Source: Ignelater luminosus
Lineage: Eukaryota > Arthropoda > Insecta > Coleoptera > Elateridae
DNA: 64,000 bases
NCBI GenBank assembly: GCA_011009095.1
Contig: VTPC01090597.1
Coordinates: 124,001-188,000 of the forward strand
Direction: 5' to 3'
The translations under genes were made by a program, and so were the position numbers. Within the stretch, counting starts at the first letter, position 1, and each line of letters begins with the position of its first letter. Positions 13,209 through 25,199 of this stretch are shown here, piece after piece. The notes beneath the pieces were generated by a model. That model ran no database searches. It worked only from the letters and a program-made list of their open reading frames with translations, and was not told the DNA's origin.

Positions 13209-14955
13209 GAAGTAAACCAAATTTATGTCCCTACAATCACTTCCATTAAAGAAGAGTTACAGTCATTTTATGAAACACTAGATGAAGTTGTTTAAATGAT
13301 AAAGAAGAAAGCCAACGGTGTCATAATAGTAATGGGCGACTTTAATAGTCAAATAGGTCAACCGACTAAATGCATATATGGATATGTTAAAAGAAACAGT
13401 AATGGTTGAAGACTGTTTTTCAGAAGAGGAAAGGTCAAATATGAACCTGAATTGCCCCTAACCCTTAAAACAAAAATGAAATTGATATCCTAATTAACAG
13501 AAGAGACATATTGACAGATGTCAAAGTAATAAACAGGTCTAGGTGTAAAAATGGCCATAGAATGATCAGAATAAGCTTGAAACTCAATAGAGAGATCACA
13601 AAGCATGCCTATAGCAACAAAACTCTCCTCAGTCTCTTCATGCTTTGTAATAGAAGAAAAATATACACAGAAATTAAAAACAACAAATAAATAGAATTAC
13701 GTACCCTAGAAAACTATGACATACATCAACTAGCAGACATGATCCAAGATGTAATAACTACAGCTTCAGACACAAGCAAATGCAAGAATGTAAATAGGAG
13801 AAAAAAGCTATCAGATACCACAAAGGAACTATTGGAAAGGAGAGAACAGTTAAGAAATGCAACAGACTCAAAAAGGACTGTAATAAGACGGGATATAAGA
13901 AAAGAGAAACCGGCAGTAACGATAACATATTGGAAGAGTTAAGTTCAGCAAAGAAGCTGGATAACCAAGCTGATAAATACGTGCCAAAAAAAATGAGGCA
14001 GAAAAGAATAGAGATCGTGAATGTTGCAACCACATTAATATAGTAACCAAAATGGAACAACTCAAGTTGTACAATTGCCAATGAATGCCACTGATGACAC
14101 AGTTTCAGAAAGTGAAGGCAGCTCTAGCTAGTCAGGTAAACACTTAAAGGGTATCTCATAAGGTCAAACAAGCAACTCGATTATCGTTCAATAAAATATC
14201 TATAAACAAACGAAATACAACCAGCTTGAAAAAAATCTGCGATTATATTACTATACAAAAAAAGGGAATGTCGAAGAATCTGAACAGTTATAGACGTATT
14301 GGTTTTACATCTAATTTGTACAAAGCGTTTATGAAGATTACAAAAAGAGGGATTGCATTGTTCTTTAGATAAACAACAGGTAGGTTTTATAAGTCAACTT
14401 GCTACTAAGGATAATCTGCAAACTATAAACCAACTCACTGAAAAATGTGTAGAATATGTTTATAGACTTTCGTACAATTAATGCACAAATTCGGAACATT
14501 TGCAATAATAAGATTAGACAAGCAGATTGGAAAGAGTATGGTGTAAACACTAATGACACTAAACAAACGAATCTAAGACTCGTTGATGATGTGAGTGACC
14601 CACAGCACATGTTAGCAGATATGGGTCCGGTTTAACAATAAACTTCAATAAAACATAAATGCTATCTCCAGTAGAAACGTTGACAGTATACTGATAAAAA
14701 ACAATTCAGTAGGTACTTAAATGAAATAATATATCTAGTCCAAAGCATTTTGCGGCAATGTAATATGGATAAACCAATTAGCAGGAGAACTAGCTCTGGA
14801 TGTTTTTGATCGTTCAAACTCATAGCTCATAAAACTTTTCAACGAAGGGTAAAAGTAACGCAAATGGAAATAGAGAAATCTATACTCAATATACGCTTAC
14901 AAGACAGAATCAGAGTGGAAGATATCTGAAGAAGGACTTTGAGTCCAGGACATTA
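13209..14955 (+). pseudogene. RTE-type endonuclease/reverse-transcriptase remnant
   Basis: The endonuclease part reads NQIYVPTITSIKEELQSFYE, then the M-G-D-F-N-S-Q-I-G active-site box, then K-N-E-I-D-I-L-I-N-R-R around 13475-13505. The Asn-Asp boxes belong to the APE-like nuclease that nicks target DNA. A basic linker (K-L-S-D-T-T-K-E-L-L-E-R-R) follows at 13800-13850. RT pieces include Y-R-R-I-G-F-T-S-N-L-Y-K-A-F near 14290 and L-R-L-V-D-D-V at 14573-14593, where the catalytic Y/FADD has become VDD. The thumb/C-terminal piece I-L-N-I-R-L-Q-D-R-I-R-V-E-D-I lies near 14890-14930. Stops and frame changes occur throughout, and large parts of the palm and fingers are missing or unreadable. Confidence 0.65.
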
Positions 14956-15525
14956 TGGAGAAGTACATATTTCTAAAATGAAACTAGACGGGTCATATTA
15001 CAAGATCAGAAGACAATACATGATTAAAAGGATTAACAGTTAAACAGTTAAAATTAAAAGTAGTTCGAATTCAAAATGGAAAGACGAAGTAGTACAAAGT
15101 GTAGGTCACTTGTGAAAGACCCACCTCTGTGAGAGAAACGAAATGAAAATGTATAAAGGAGGTTTTTGCCTGACGTCGAGATTAACGAGCTCATTATCAT
15201 TAACTTGTTTCTTCTTTCTCGAGTGATATTTTTCTCCATGGTTGTCATCACAGACATTTTATTATTTTTATAATTTTTTATGGTTGATCTACTATGGACA
15301 GACGTCTAGGAAAAAGGAACCTTAAAAAAGCAATTAGTTAGGTAACAGAAAAAGTGAGTAACTCTGGTATTTTTATAATCTGCATTCACTTCATTTAATA
15401 AAGAAAGATCCTCCTGTATCCTTTTTGTGAGATGTGTCGTTTTCTAGTAAAATGGATCTTTGAAATTAGCCATCTACTTACATACTTTAAATTAAAAATA
15501 TCTTGTTTAAGAGTCTTTACTACAA

Positions 15526-15600
15526 CGGTCAGGATTTGAACCTACGTTACTCACATTGGGTGATCTAGTTGGTTAAGTCGCCCGACGCGAAAACTCAATA
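15526..15600. other. tRNA/SINE-like scrap with clashing orientation
   Basis: The minus strand reads GGTTCAAATCCTG, a good RNA polymerase III B box. On the plus strand, about 25 bp further on, CTAGTTGGTTAAGTCGCCCG looks like the D-arm/A-box half of a tRNA. The two halves point in opposite directions, so this is not a working tRNA. It fits an old tRNA-derived SINE with an inverted part. Confidence 0.3.
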
Positions 15601-16587
15601 ATAAATTAATGATAATATCTACAATGATCAACTCGTGAAATTATTAATAATTACCATTGGAAATTAAAGTTTACTGTATTTTACAGATTTTTATAACTCA
15701 TAGTCCTATTACGGATAGTGATGGTTGATGAACTACATAAAGTGTGCCTTTAGAATTGTTCTGTGGCATAAAAAAATCTTTCAACATTGTGAAATCGTTT
15801 TTCCACAAGAAATATCATTACTTAAAAGAAACTCTTTAGTAAACAATGACCTTCACGTTCGAACAGACCATAACACCTTCAGGATAACAGTCGAAAAGGC
15901 CCAGCGGCTACCAGCAGACAATACTTTCGTGGAACACAATTACTGGACGGTCTTCACCAATTTAATAACTCACAACGAAACCCAGGAAAGATACTTAAAG
16001 CAGATAAATGACTAAAAAGGCTAACAAGAATCTATTGTTGATCTACGATAACTACGACACATTCAAACGGTATTGCATTGCATTTTGGCCATTTTATTTT
16101 TCTCAGAATTTTGCTGTTGTCTTACTTTGGTCAGAGGTCCAAACCATTTACATAGCAATGAAGTCACTTTGCTGCCCATTTTGATATAATCATTTTTTGA
16201 TCTCATTTTGGCTGCTTAGACTGTTACCATTAAATTTTCCGCTGGCATGATTAATTTATTTACGTCATAAAAAAACAAACCCACAAATATCCTAATGATA
16301 TGGAAATGCAATTAAAATCAAACCTATTTGATGTTTTCAATTTCCATAATTTGGAAAATGGTTTTCAGTTTTGTCCAAGTTTAGTTTATTAGCATTTCAA
16401 TATTGTTTTTCGGTTCCCTAAGGCCGTTCTAAGTGTCTCGCACCTTTAACAAATGGAGACCTAGAGGTAGTTGAGCTGCATGTAATTGTTCTCACATTGA
16501 AAGGTAGCATGTGTTCTCGAAATACGCTTTGGTTTAGGAATAAACAGACATATTTCTTTTCTTTCTTATCGTCGGAATAGACAAGCT

Positions 16588-16980
16588 GTGAAAACGTGGC
16601 GATTTAATATGCGATCAACGAGTACAGAGCCAGGAGGCGGGGATGATGCTACAACCGGTTGCCTGTGCTTCTCAGCAAGGGCTGAACCTGAACTGCAGCG
16701 GGAAATGAGAGATGTAGACAAACTCGATAAGATTGTCAAATTGAGGAAAGGAGAGAGTCACGAAACCACACTTGTGGTCAATTTTGGTTACAGTCGACAA
16801 GTTTCGCTTTTATACTGTTGCTTGACGTTTACTTCTCGAAATCAGAAAATTTTAATTTCGTATAATACACAATACGATCTACTGCGGCTTACCACAAAAA
16901 CAAAGAATTTAGATATTCAATTTAGAAAAAGGCATCATTCTTTTGCCACAAATGATCCCGCATTAGAACCGCCAAATTAA
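16588..16980 (+). other. 130-codon open frame of unknown status
   Basis: An open frame follows a pyrimidine-rich stretch ending in an AG (CTTTCTTATCGTCGGAATAG, ending at 16580), so it could begin at a 3' splice site. The first ATG is at 16609. The first half is unusually GC-rich for this window and encodes a hydrophilic segment (MRSTSTEPGGGDDATTG, then R-D-V-D-K-L-D-K-I-V-K-L). The second half looks like random AT-rich translation. A donor-like AG/GTATAA lies at about 16998, after the stop. I recognise no domain. It could be a terminal exon, a relic or chance; I lean towards chance or relic. Confidence 0.2.
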
Positions 16981-19900
16981 TTGTTTTCTTTCCTAAAAGG
17001 TATAAAGAGTATATTTATTTAACACACACAAGAAATGCAACGAAATAACAGAATAATTACTTTAGTCAGGTGAATAGGATGAATTAATCATTAAGAATAT
17101 AAAACACATAAAACTAGAAATATAGGGTAGATGTGGCAATATGCTGCTACTGCTATTGCAATTTGTATCAAAACATTTCAGAACTATGAATGTCAATACG
17201 GTATAAAACAATAAATTATAGATTAAGTTGAATATACTTAGAATTTTAAGTAAGTACGAAATAACCACATAAATACTAGTACAGCAACACATATACAAAC
17301 AAGATCAATGTCAGCCGACGGTTTGACTGTTTAATGTCCGAATTATTAACTTTTTTTTCAGGAACTAAATCTTTATAAATTTTAATTTTTCAAATATCTG
17401 ATTATCCTAAACTAAATAGCAATTAAATTGCTATATGACAATTAAATAATAACGCTGTGAAGACTTGCTGCTGTTTTTGGAATTTTGGTTTGCCTGTTTA
17501 AAAGTTGTACATCTAACAAAACTTTCAAAACACACCAATACGTTTAATTACCTGAAACACAGAAAACAGCCAGAATACAGATTCGAAGTCATAGTTAACT
17601 TTTACAGGTGATCAGCTGTTTACGTAAATTTGATTTCTTCTCCTAACTTGATGTTGCACACTTTACGCCTAAAAAAGCAGGAAATGTTTTGAGATTTATG
17701 CACGGATAAGCCGATGCTTAGCAACAGTTCAATTTTTGCAAATTAATTTCCTGCGTTTAAGAAAACCATCGAAGTTGGTAGTACATCAAAATATTCGTCC
17801 GCACACAATGTCTAGTGTATGTCCAGATTTGATTGCGGATTTCAACGCACTCTCTATTTCTAATCTCGCGCTACTCTCCGATTTTTAATTGTCCATGTGT
17901 CATTTTAGTGTCACTATTGTATTTCAACTATTTTAATTAAGTTTTAATCTATTAGGGGATGTAGATAGAACTACTTTTTGATAACTTACATCATTAAATT
18001 GCAGCAACTAATCTGTTTCCACACTATACTTTATTAAGGTGTTTTTATGTGTTCTAATTAATGAAGGTCATCTTCAGACGAAAGTTGTCAGGAAACACAT
18101 CTTAAAATACACAAACGCTTAGATTATAGCTAGAATTATCTTCTTCCATTATTATCTTACGTTATGGTATTAAGTGCATAAATTACACGGTTATCAAATG
18201 GGCAATAAACGAAAATAGATCTAGAATGTGAGTAGAATTCGGTTCTAATATCATACCTGATAAAATTAATATAAAAGTTTCGGTCGTAACAAAAGTGTTT
18301 ATAATAATAAAAACAAAAAAACGAAACAATTTTTTAGGAAATTTCTTTAGCAAATGTCTTTAGTGTTATAACAAGAAGACACTACAGCTTGTTTAATCTT
18401 TTTATTTTTCTTCCGTTTTACTGCTTCCTCTGACGCATCGTGCAATTTCCGCTTTGCAAGTGATTGTATTTTAGACCCTAAACGTCAATGTGATTCAATC
18501 TCTCACGGTTGAGTTTAGTGCAAACTGCGTAAGTTTAAGCTTTGGGACGGTCGCAAATTCTCCTTAATTTGACAGATTTAACTATTGATAGTTGATAATA
18601 AAAATGACGATAGATTTAACTACTGTAATTTGTTTCACAGCTAATTATTTGAACCGGGATTTAAAGTTTAAAGACCCAGAGAATTATGTGCTCTCTCTAT
18701 CTAACTACTGCCTTTTACTAAATAAAACAAAACAGAAATAAAAACTCAATCTGAAATACCTAATACATCTCCAGTGCGCTTAAATCCACTGAAACGGATT
18801 AAAGTGTATGTATATGCAGACAATGATTTACTTCTATTTCTGAACCCGAGTTTCAGCTATAAACCTAAATGGTTGAAACAATCTTGAAACTTTACATATT
18901 AAGTGCACAAAACACTCACATTATTCATTGTGTATTGAACGTTCAAGCTTGAAAGTTTACGTGGGGTGTTGTAGGGGATGTGCGGATTGTATACATATGT
19001 AATATGTGGGTATTTAAATACTGAAAACATATTTTATTGTGTTTCTCCTTCTCAATTATTGTGGGAAAAAGTTTAACTATAACTGTATAAATATTTACAT
19101 GTAAACTTCTAAATATTATAGCTGCGGCATGTTTAAAAGACGGTATGCGGATGAATGGCCTTATAAATGTCTATGAGGTCTTTAGTTTTATAGCCCATAC
19201 CTTTTCATAGTTGGCACTATTATGTGAAAACGCATCTACATATTTATATAAATCTTACTTTTTACTTGCTGCTAGCTAAACTTGCAGAGAGTAAATTTCA
19301 ATTACTGTCAGATAGAAAATAGTTTCCATAATGGAGATTTTCTTAGAGCAGCGAAGGAGAGTATGACGTTTTATTGTAATTTAATATTTTCCAGCACATT
19401 TAGGTGAATATCAGACTGTAATTCAAACAGTTTTTAGAGATTTAGTTTCTACAGGATAAGTAAGTGATTGAGGTTATGGACCAGTGATCTAAAAAATTAC
19501 AACGTACAGTAATAAAGGCAGTCTTTTAGAGTATGACTTTATTCAGCAAACGCAGCTTCGAGTATTAAAAACAGCCACCTGGAAAACGAAACACGTGATA
19601 CTGGAAATAGTGGTTGTGCTAGAAATAATTAATTTTAATGCAGCCATAAATATGAATAATACCATACCTTATTAGTATACGAATTAGAAGAATCAAACAA
19701 ATAACTTAATAATAATGTTTTATATAGAAATAAAGAAATTTAAATTAAGCGTATAAAAGTAAATTTCCTTCATAAACCGAAGACCTTCATTTAGAATCCG
19801 TAAATAGGAATGTTGCTGCACATTATTTAAAATGACTTCTTTAGTAGCTTAGTTTGTAAACATAAAAATGTAAAACTCAATTTTGCGCGTCTGCTCAAAC

Positions 19901-21899
19901 TGTAATTACAGTTTTTATCGTTATACAATGAACAATACAAATTCAATATAGTCTATTACATTTGTTTGCATGAAATTCTGTAATGCTACTTTAAATTTTA
20001 TGATAGCATCAGAATTAATTTACTTTAGCAGACAAATGTAATCATGTACAAAGAGGAAATTACAGTAAAATAATTGCTTGCGCACACTGTTGGAAATTAA
20101 ATACGTATTTTCATTTGTGTTTTAAAGAAATAAAACGATAATAAAAGAAATCTTACAAATATGCGTATAACTATGAAAGCTGCTAATTGTAACTAGTCAA
20201 AACTTTATGATAATGGTGTACGGCCGGAAGGTAAAGCTCGACCTAGATAGCAACAGTCCTGCAAGAGGGAGAGCTTTGAGAAGTAGTACAAAATTTTACG
20301 TTTGTATTCTCAACATATCCACTTTGCCTCGACCACGAGTTGAATCCGCAATAAAGCAGAGAATTATCCTCAATTATTTAAGGGCGATTTTGTATATTTA
20401 AACAAGTCCGTTTTCTGCAGGACGTAGCTTTAAAAATCACTACGTATCCTACTACAACAGACAAATAAAAAATGCATTTTCGAGGTTTTTTTACTTTTAG
20501 GACGATTCAAATGCCGTTTGTCTTGAAAATGGCTGTTTCGTCTTTTAAATAATTTATATCTTTTATTACAACATCGAATCAAATAATTTCTTTAATTTGC
20601 ACCCGCAATGATACGAGCCATAGCCATAGAAACATTGTACACGAAAGTTGTTAAACTCCAGCAGGAAGTATTTCAATTAAACCAGTATTTCTTTACAATT
20701 CTCGTCAGAACTTTATCTAAAAGTATTTGGAGTAAGCCCAACCTTTTCAGACAAAACTAAATTTATTGTTTAAAATGAATTTATCGATAATTTTTCTGCT
20801 AGATTGGTTACTGGAATCTAATGAAACGCACTTTTAATAAAGTAAAATAATGCTAATCAATTAGCTAAACGATAACGTCCTTTTAAAACAATTAAGAAAT
20901 AAGAATGCAGGTTTCGTTTTAGTTTTACTCCTTTATTTGTTTTTGCTGTAGCAGTCTCGATTTACTTTTTAACTCAATCAACTGTAGACTTTAGAGAGCC
21001 TTCAGATCAATGGAATGAATACTGATACAGTATGTAACTTGATTACTGATTATGCTAATGAATCTAAAAGTTCAAATAAATAAATAAATCCATGGCTTAT
21101 CCATAATTTCTAATTTACTTTCACCGAAACCTAATACTTCTCTTCCGTAGTTTCTATAAATTCTTTTTCTCCGCTTGTTTATTACAGGAATTTCCATTAA
21201 ATTATATTTAACCAAGTGGGAAACAATAAAATATCGAACTTCAACCCATCACGGTTTCGAATTTCGTTGCAATACATTTCGACAAATATCAAATGATACA
21301 CTGAACAGCAAATTACCTTAAATGCTTATCCTAAAACATAAGTAATAAAACAGAACAAGATAATTTCAAATAGTGAAACGGTTAAAATAATTTTCTCAAT
21401 TTGTTAAAACTATAGAATTAACTAGCGAGAACTAGAAGTTCCCAGCTGATACTGATAACACACGGCCTTTAAAATGGGGCACACATTGTAAATCTACAAA
21501 ATACTGAAGCTGTTGCAAAGCAATTTTAACAAAGAAGAACTAACAACTCAAGACATTTATCCTGGAAAAACTTTAATACAAACAATCTTGATAAAGAAAG
21601 CAAGAAAGACAATTTTATCACATACTTTCTAGATATTGCTGTAATATTGAATGAATAAAAAAAATATAAAATTTTAAACATAATTCTAATCTCAGATTCA
21701 AAATGTTTCATTTGAAACCACACAATAAAATCATTATTGAACTTTTAATTGTTTGATACTTAAACAATTTTTAATTAACTTGACAAAATAATATGATACT
21801 AAAACTAAAATTAAGATTAGTTTTAAAAATGAGTGTACAAAAAATATAAAATATAATTTAGCATGCAATACAAAACAAAAAATATCCTACAAAAAAAAA

Positions 21900-23045
21900 A
21901 ACACTGAATTTACAATTTATCATTTTGAGAACTATTTTCATTCCATTTGCATTTATCGGATTATTATTTTAACTTATATTTTCTATTGAATTTGTAATAT
22001 CCACTAATTCCGTTAAAACTCTACCATTTTCTAGACTTATAATATTTTTTCTAATTTTTATTTGCCATTTTCAGACAAAATACCTTCTTTAATTATCTTT
22101 TCTTTTCTTAAATTAATTTTTATTTTCCTAGCTTTAGAATATTCTTTTAAATGTTATTTTTCATTTTTTCGACTTCTAATGATTGTTTTTAATTTCACTT
22201 GCCATTTCTCAGACTCAGAATTTTTCTTTAAATTTTATTTAAAAATTAAAGATTAAAAACATTTTTTATTAAATTGTTCTGGTCTTAGAATATTTTTTAA
22301 AATTTATTTTTATTTTTTCTAGCCTTAGAATATTCTTTTAAATCTTATTTCTCATTTTTTAGACTTTGAATACTTTTCTTAATTCCACTTGCCACTTTCT
22401 TTAAATTTTATCTTCATTTTTCTGGTCTTAGAATATTTTCTTGAATTTATTTTATTTTCTTAGCCTTAGAATATATGCCTGGACTTAGAATAAATTAATT
22501 TCCATTTTTTTTCAATTTTTCTTCAATTATCATATTTTAAAAATTCCATTTACCATTTCTCAACTTCCACCTTTTATATATTGAATCTGTAATATTTTTA
22601 AAATTATCTAGCATTCTACAGATTTAAAATAGTTTTGTTTAATTTTCATTTACTGTTTTTGAGACTCCCAATATTTTTTAAATTCTGTTTTTATTTTGCT
22701 GGTTTTATAATATTTTCTTAAATCTATCTTCATTTTTCTGGTCTTAGAATATTCGTTAAAATTTTTTTGAACGTTTAATATACATTTTTCCTAAATCCAC
22801 TTGCCATTTTTCAAACTTATTCTAACTTCCATTGTCTATTTTTGTATTGAATTTCTATTATTTTTAAAAGTTTATCTACCATTTCACAGCATTAGAATAT
22901 GTTAATTTCCATTTACCATTTTTCGGATTTTTATAAAAATTCCATTTTTATTTTTTTTGGCCCATTTCCCACTTTTTGGACTTTAATACTCTAATTCAAA
23001 TTTTCCTTCCTTTAGACTTTTAATTTTTTTTTAACAATTAAGCTA
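21900..23045. repeat. Degenerate T-rich tandem array (~45-60 bp units)
   Basis: The plus strand is strongly T-rich and G-poor. It repeats a motif of the form CTTAGAATATTTTCTTAAAT alternating with C-C-A-C-T-T-G-C-C-A-T-T-T blocks. Clear copies of the TTAGAATATT core lie near 22135, 22286, 22326, 22427 and 22744. A longer unit (T-A-T-T-G-A-A-T, then a T-rich run, then C-T-A-C-C-A-T-T) recurs near 21985, 22580 and 22841, suggesting a higher-order arrangement. Units differ by many substitutions and indels, so the array is old. No coding potential. Confidence 0.6.
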
Positions 23046-23599
23046 GTATGCTGTTAGTGTTTTTGTTTTAAAAAATTTATTCTCTACAGTAAAATACGAA
23101 AGATACGGAAATTATATATGAATTCCTTATAAATTTATTCCGTTACATCGTACTAATCAGAACATCTGGTTTTATTATTTTTAAGATTAGACATATGCTA
23201 GCACTAGCCAACACTATAATACAGCCAAAGCAGAACTAATTAGAAGGTCAGTAAAATGAATGAAGCAGACATACTAAATTATGCAATTTATTAAATTTTA
23301 GGTACACACGGGATCAGGTACCTAAGATTAAAAATTGTACAAATTATGAAGAACTGTGCGCATCACAAACGATTGTTCTATGTATACGAGCCTTTATTTG
23401 AATGTTAAATGTTAAATAACCCGGAAAACCAGAAGACATTTTAATCTTTATATTGAATTCTAATGGCCTACACTTTCTGATTTCTACAAGCCATGCTAAG
23501 CTTATTTATACTCAACTTCAAGAACAGGTCATATAATAAAAAAAACTGACTAGTTATGTTGGATAAATAAATTAATGTGAATGTGATCTTTGGATAGAG

Positions 23600-25190
23600 G
23601 CATGCTTAGCTTCTAGGTAACAAAGGCACTATCGTTTAATCTTCGACTGAAGACAGTGGATTTAGTCTTTTCAGTGAAAAAGTAGAAGCCGCTTAGTAAA
23701 CTCCAATTGCGTAGATTGTCGACGCTCAACTGCAGCTCGTGTTGAATTCTCTTCTTGTCAGAATCGTGGGTGTATAATATCAGATCATTAGCTGTAGCCC
23801 CGAGATTCTTAACAACATCGCTTATTGCTACTGTAAATAAAGTATCACTTGACAGCAGATGTAGGATTAGATATTACTTACTTACTTACTATTACAAATT
23901 GTAATTTCCTAATGTATCAAGATTCAAAATATTCATCGTCGACATGTTACGAGTATATCGTACTCTTCCTCAATACCAAGCGATATAGCTACTAGTGTTC
24001 CTTTCATCACAAATGCGTGTCAAATGTCTGCATCTAAACGAATTATGTTGTCTATAGTAGAATATCTATTTTAAAACCTGACTGCAGCTTTGAGATTAAA
24101 TTGTTTTCCAGGCCGATTTATCATTCGTTCTAATAGTTTGCATAACGTGCTTGTGAGTGAAATTGGCCCATAACTATTGACATTAGTCTTACCGTAAACA
24201 GCTTTGTGTGCATTAAAATCTCCTATTATGATGTAAGGAGATGGTAATTGTAAGATAAGCTCTTCAAGTTCTGGATTTCCCAATTGGTAATTTGGAAGAA
24301 TATAAATATTACTTAGTATAAAGCTTTGATTATCATGACCTCTAGACATAGAATATTAGAGGTTTCGTTTGAGATTAGTATTTGTTAAGATAGCTAAGCT
24401 AATTTTAATTATTCTCAATAATTGGACTAAGTAGAAAAGTTTGCTGCTAAAGAATTTCTAGAGCATGACGATAAGGTTTTGATTCTGTACAGTTCCTGGT
24501 ATAGATTCTTTCTGATGTTGGATAAAATGCTTGTTAGTAGGTATCTTATATATTTACGATCAATTCATCTGTACCTTTCATAAATACTTTTGCTGTTTGT
24601 AATAGTATTGGGGATTTAATAATTTCTGGATAGGAGTTTGTAAATTCCCAAAAAGTAATTGTCTTTTTGAGGATCGTTGGTGATTGATTGCAGCATCTCT
24701 TCTAATGTTACTTACATAGTTAGTATCTGTTTTTGATTTTCGTTTCTTCGGTGGTTTGCTTGTACTTTTTTGACTACGTTGATCATCTTCTGAGTCTTTG
24801 CGTAATAGCTTTTGAAAAATGAAGTTTAACGATTTAAGAAATGAATTGTTTAACTCCATTGATAGGGATGATAAATAGATGATAGAGTTTGGAAAGGAGG
24901 TCATACTTTCAGAAAGAAACTGATAATCTGCGAGTATTCCACATTTGATATGTTGACTTTTGTTCCTTGTTAATTTGGTATTGATGGACATAATTCGAGA
25001 TCTTTAAGCTTTTGTCGGGAATTGCTAGTTTTCTTATACTAGTTTCTTGATTTGCCACAGATATAGTGTTATTGGCTTTAATTAGTTGGTCAACAAGGTT
25101 TTTGCTTGATAGGTAGACACAAATTCTCTTTGACTGTCTCGATGCTGTTCATATATTCCGACTACTTACCATTTTACTAGACTTATTATT
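23600..25190 (-). pseudogene. Jockey-like non-LTR retrotransposon remnant
   Basis: Reading the minus strand, a gag-like segment near 25000-25150 (K-N-L-V-D-Q-L-I-K-A-N-N-T-I, I-R-K-L-A-I-P-D-K-S) comes first. An endonuclease piece, LPSPYIIIGDFNAHKAVYG (about 24195-24255), follows. It passes within a few codons into a reverse-transcriptase piece, G-P-I-S-L-T-S-T-L-C-K-L-L-E-R-M-I-N, so the C-terminal endonuclease and the start of RT are deleted in frame. RT pieces continue with R-Y-S-T-I-D-N-I-I-R-L near 24030-24060, and further down with T-L-F-T-V-A-I-S-D-V-V and L-I-L-Y-T-H-D near 23760-23850, where the YADD-type box is ruined. The order gag-EN-RT and the endonuclease style fit the Jockey clade. 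Ends and target duplication were not found. Non-functional. Confidence 0.65.
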
Positions 25191-25199
25191 ATTTTGTCA

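Larger units (their letters stand above)
11420..14955 (+). mobile_element. Degenerate RTE-type non-LTR retrotransposon, interrupted by a mariner
   Basis: Retroelement pieces follow one another on the plus strand in the expected order: a coiled-coil ORF1-like frame (11420-11656), an endonuclease segment (from 13209, with the M-G-D-F-N box at 13332-13346), a basic linker (13739-13942), reverse-transcriptase blocks (from about 14275, with V-D-D-V at 14582-14593) and a C-terminal segment ending near 14950. A mariner at 11827-13134 interrupts the element between ORF1 and the endonuclease. Many stops and frameshifts show that it is long dead. The assignment to RTE rests on the endonuclease-linker-RT pattern and the R-x-Q-D-R-I-R-V-E-D-I tail. 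The precise 5' and 3' ends and any target duplication are not visible. Confidence 0.6.
14960..21890. other. Mostly unannotated AT-rich DNA
   Basis: Apart from the tRNA-like scrap near 15.5 kb and the open frame at 16.6 kb, entered separately, I recognise nothing. A 96-codon frame at 15725-16015 has no family resemblance that I can name. AT-rich spacer dominates 17.0-21.9 kb. Confidence 0.4.

Noticed and set aside
15725-16015. 96-codon plus frame
   Set aside because: No recognisable motif and no splice or transposon context; length is within what AT-rich DNA gives when composition is locally even.
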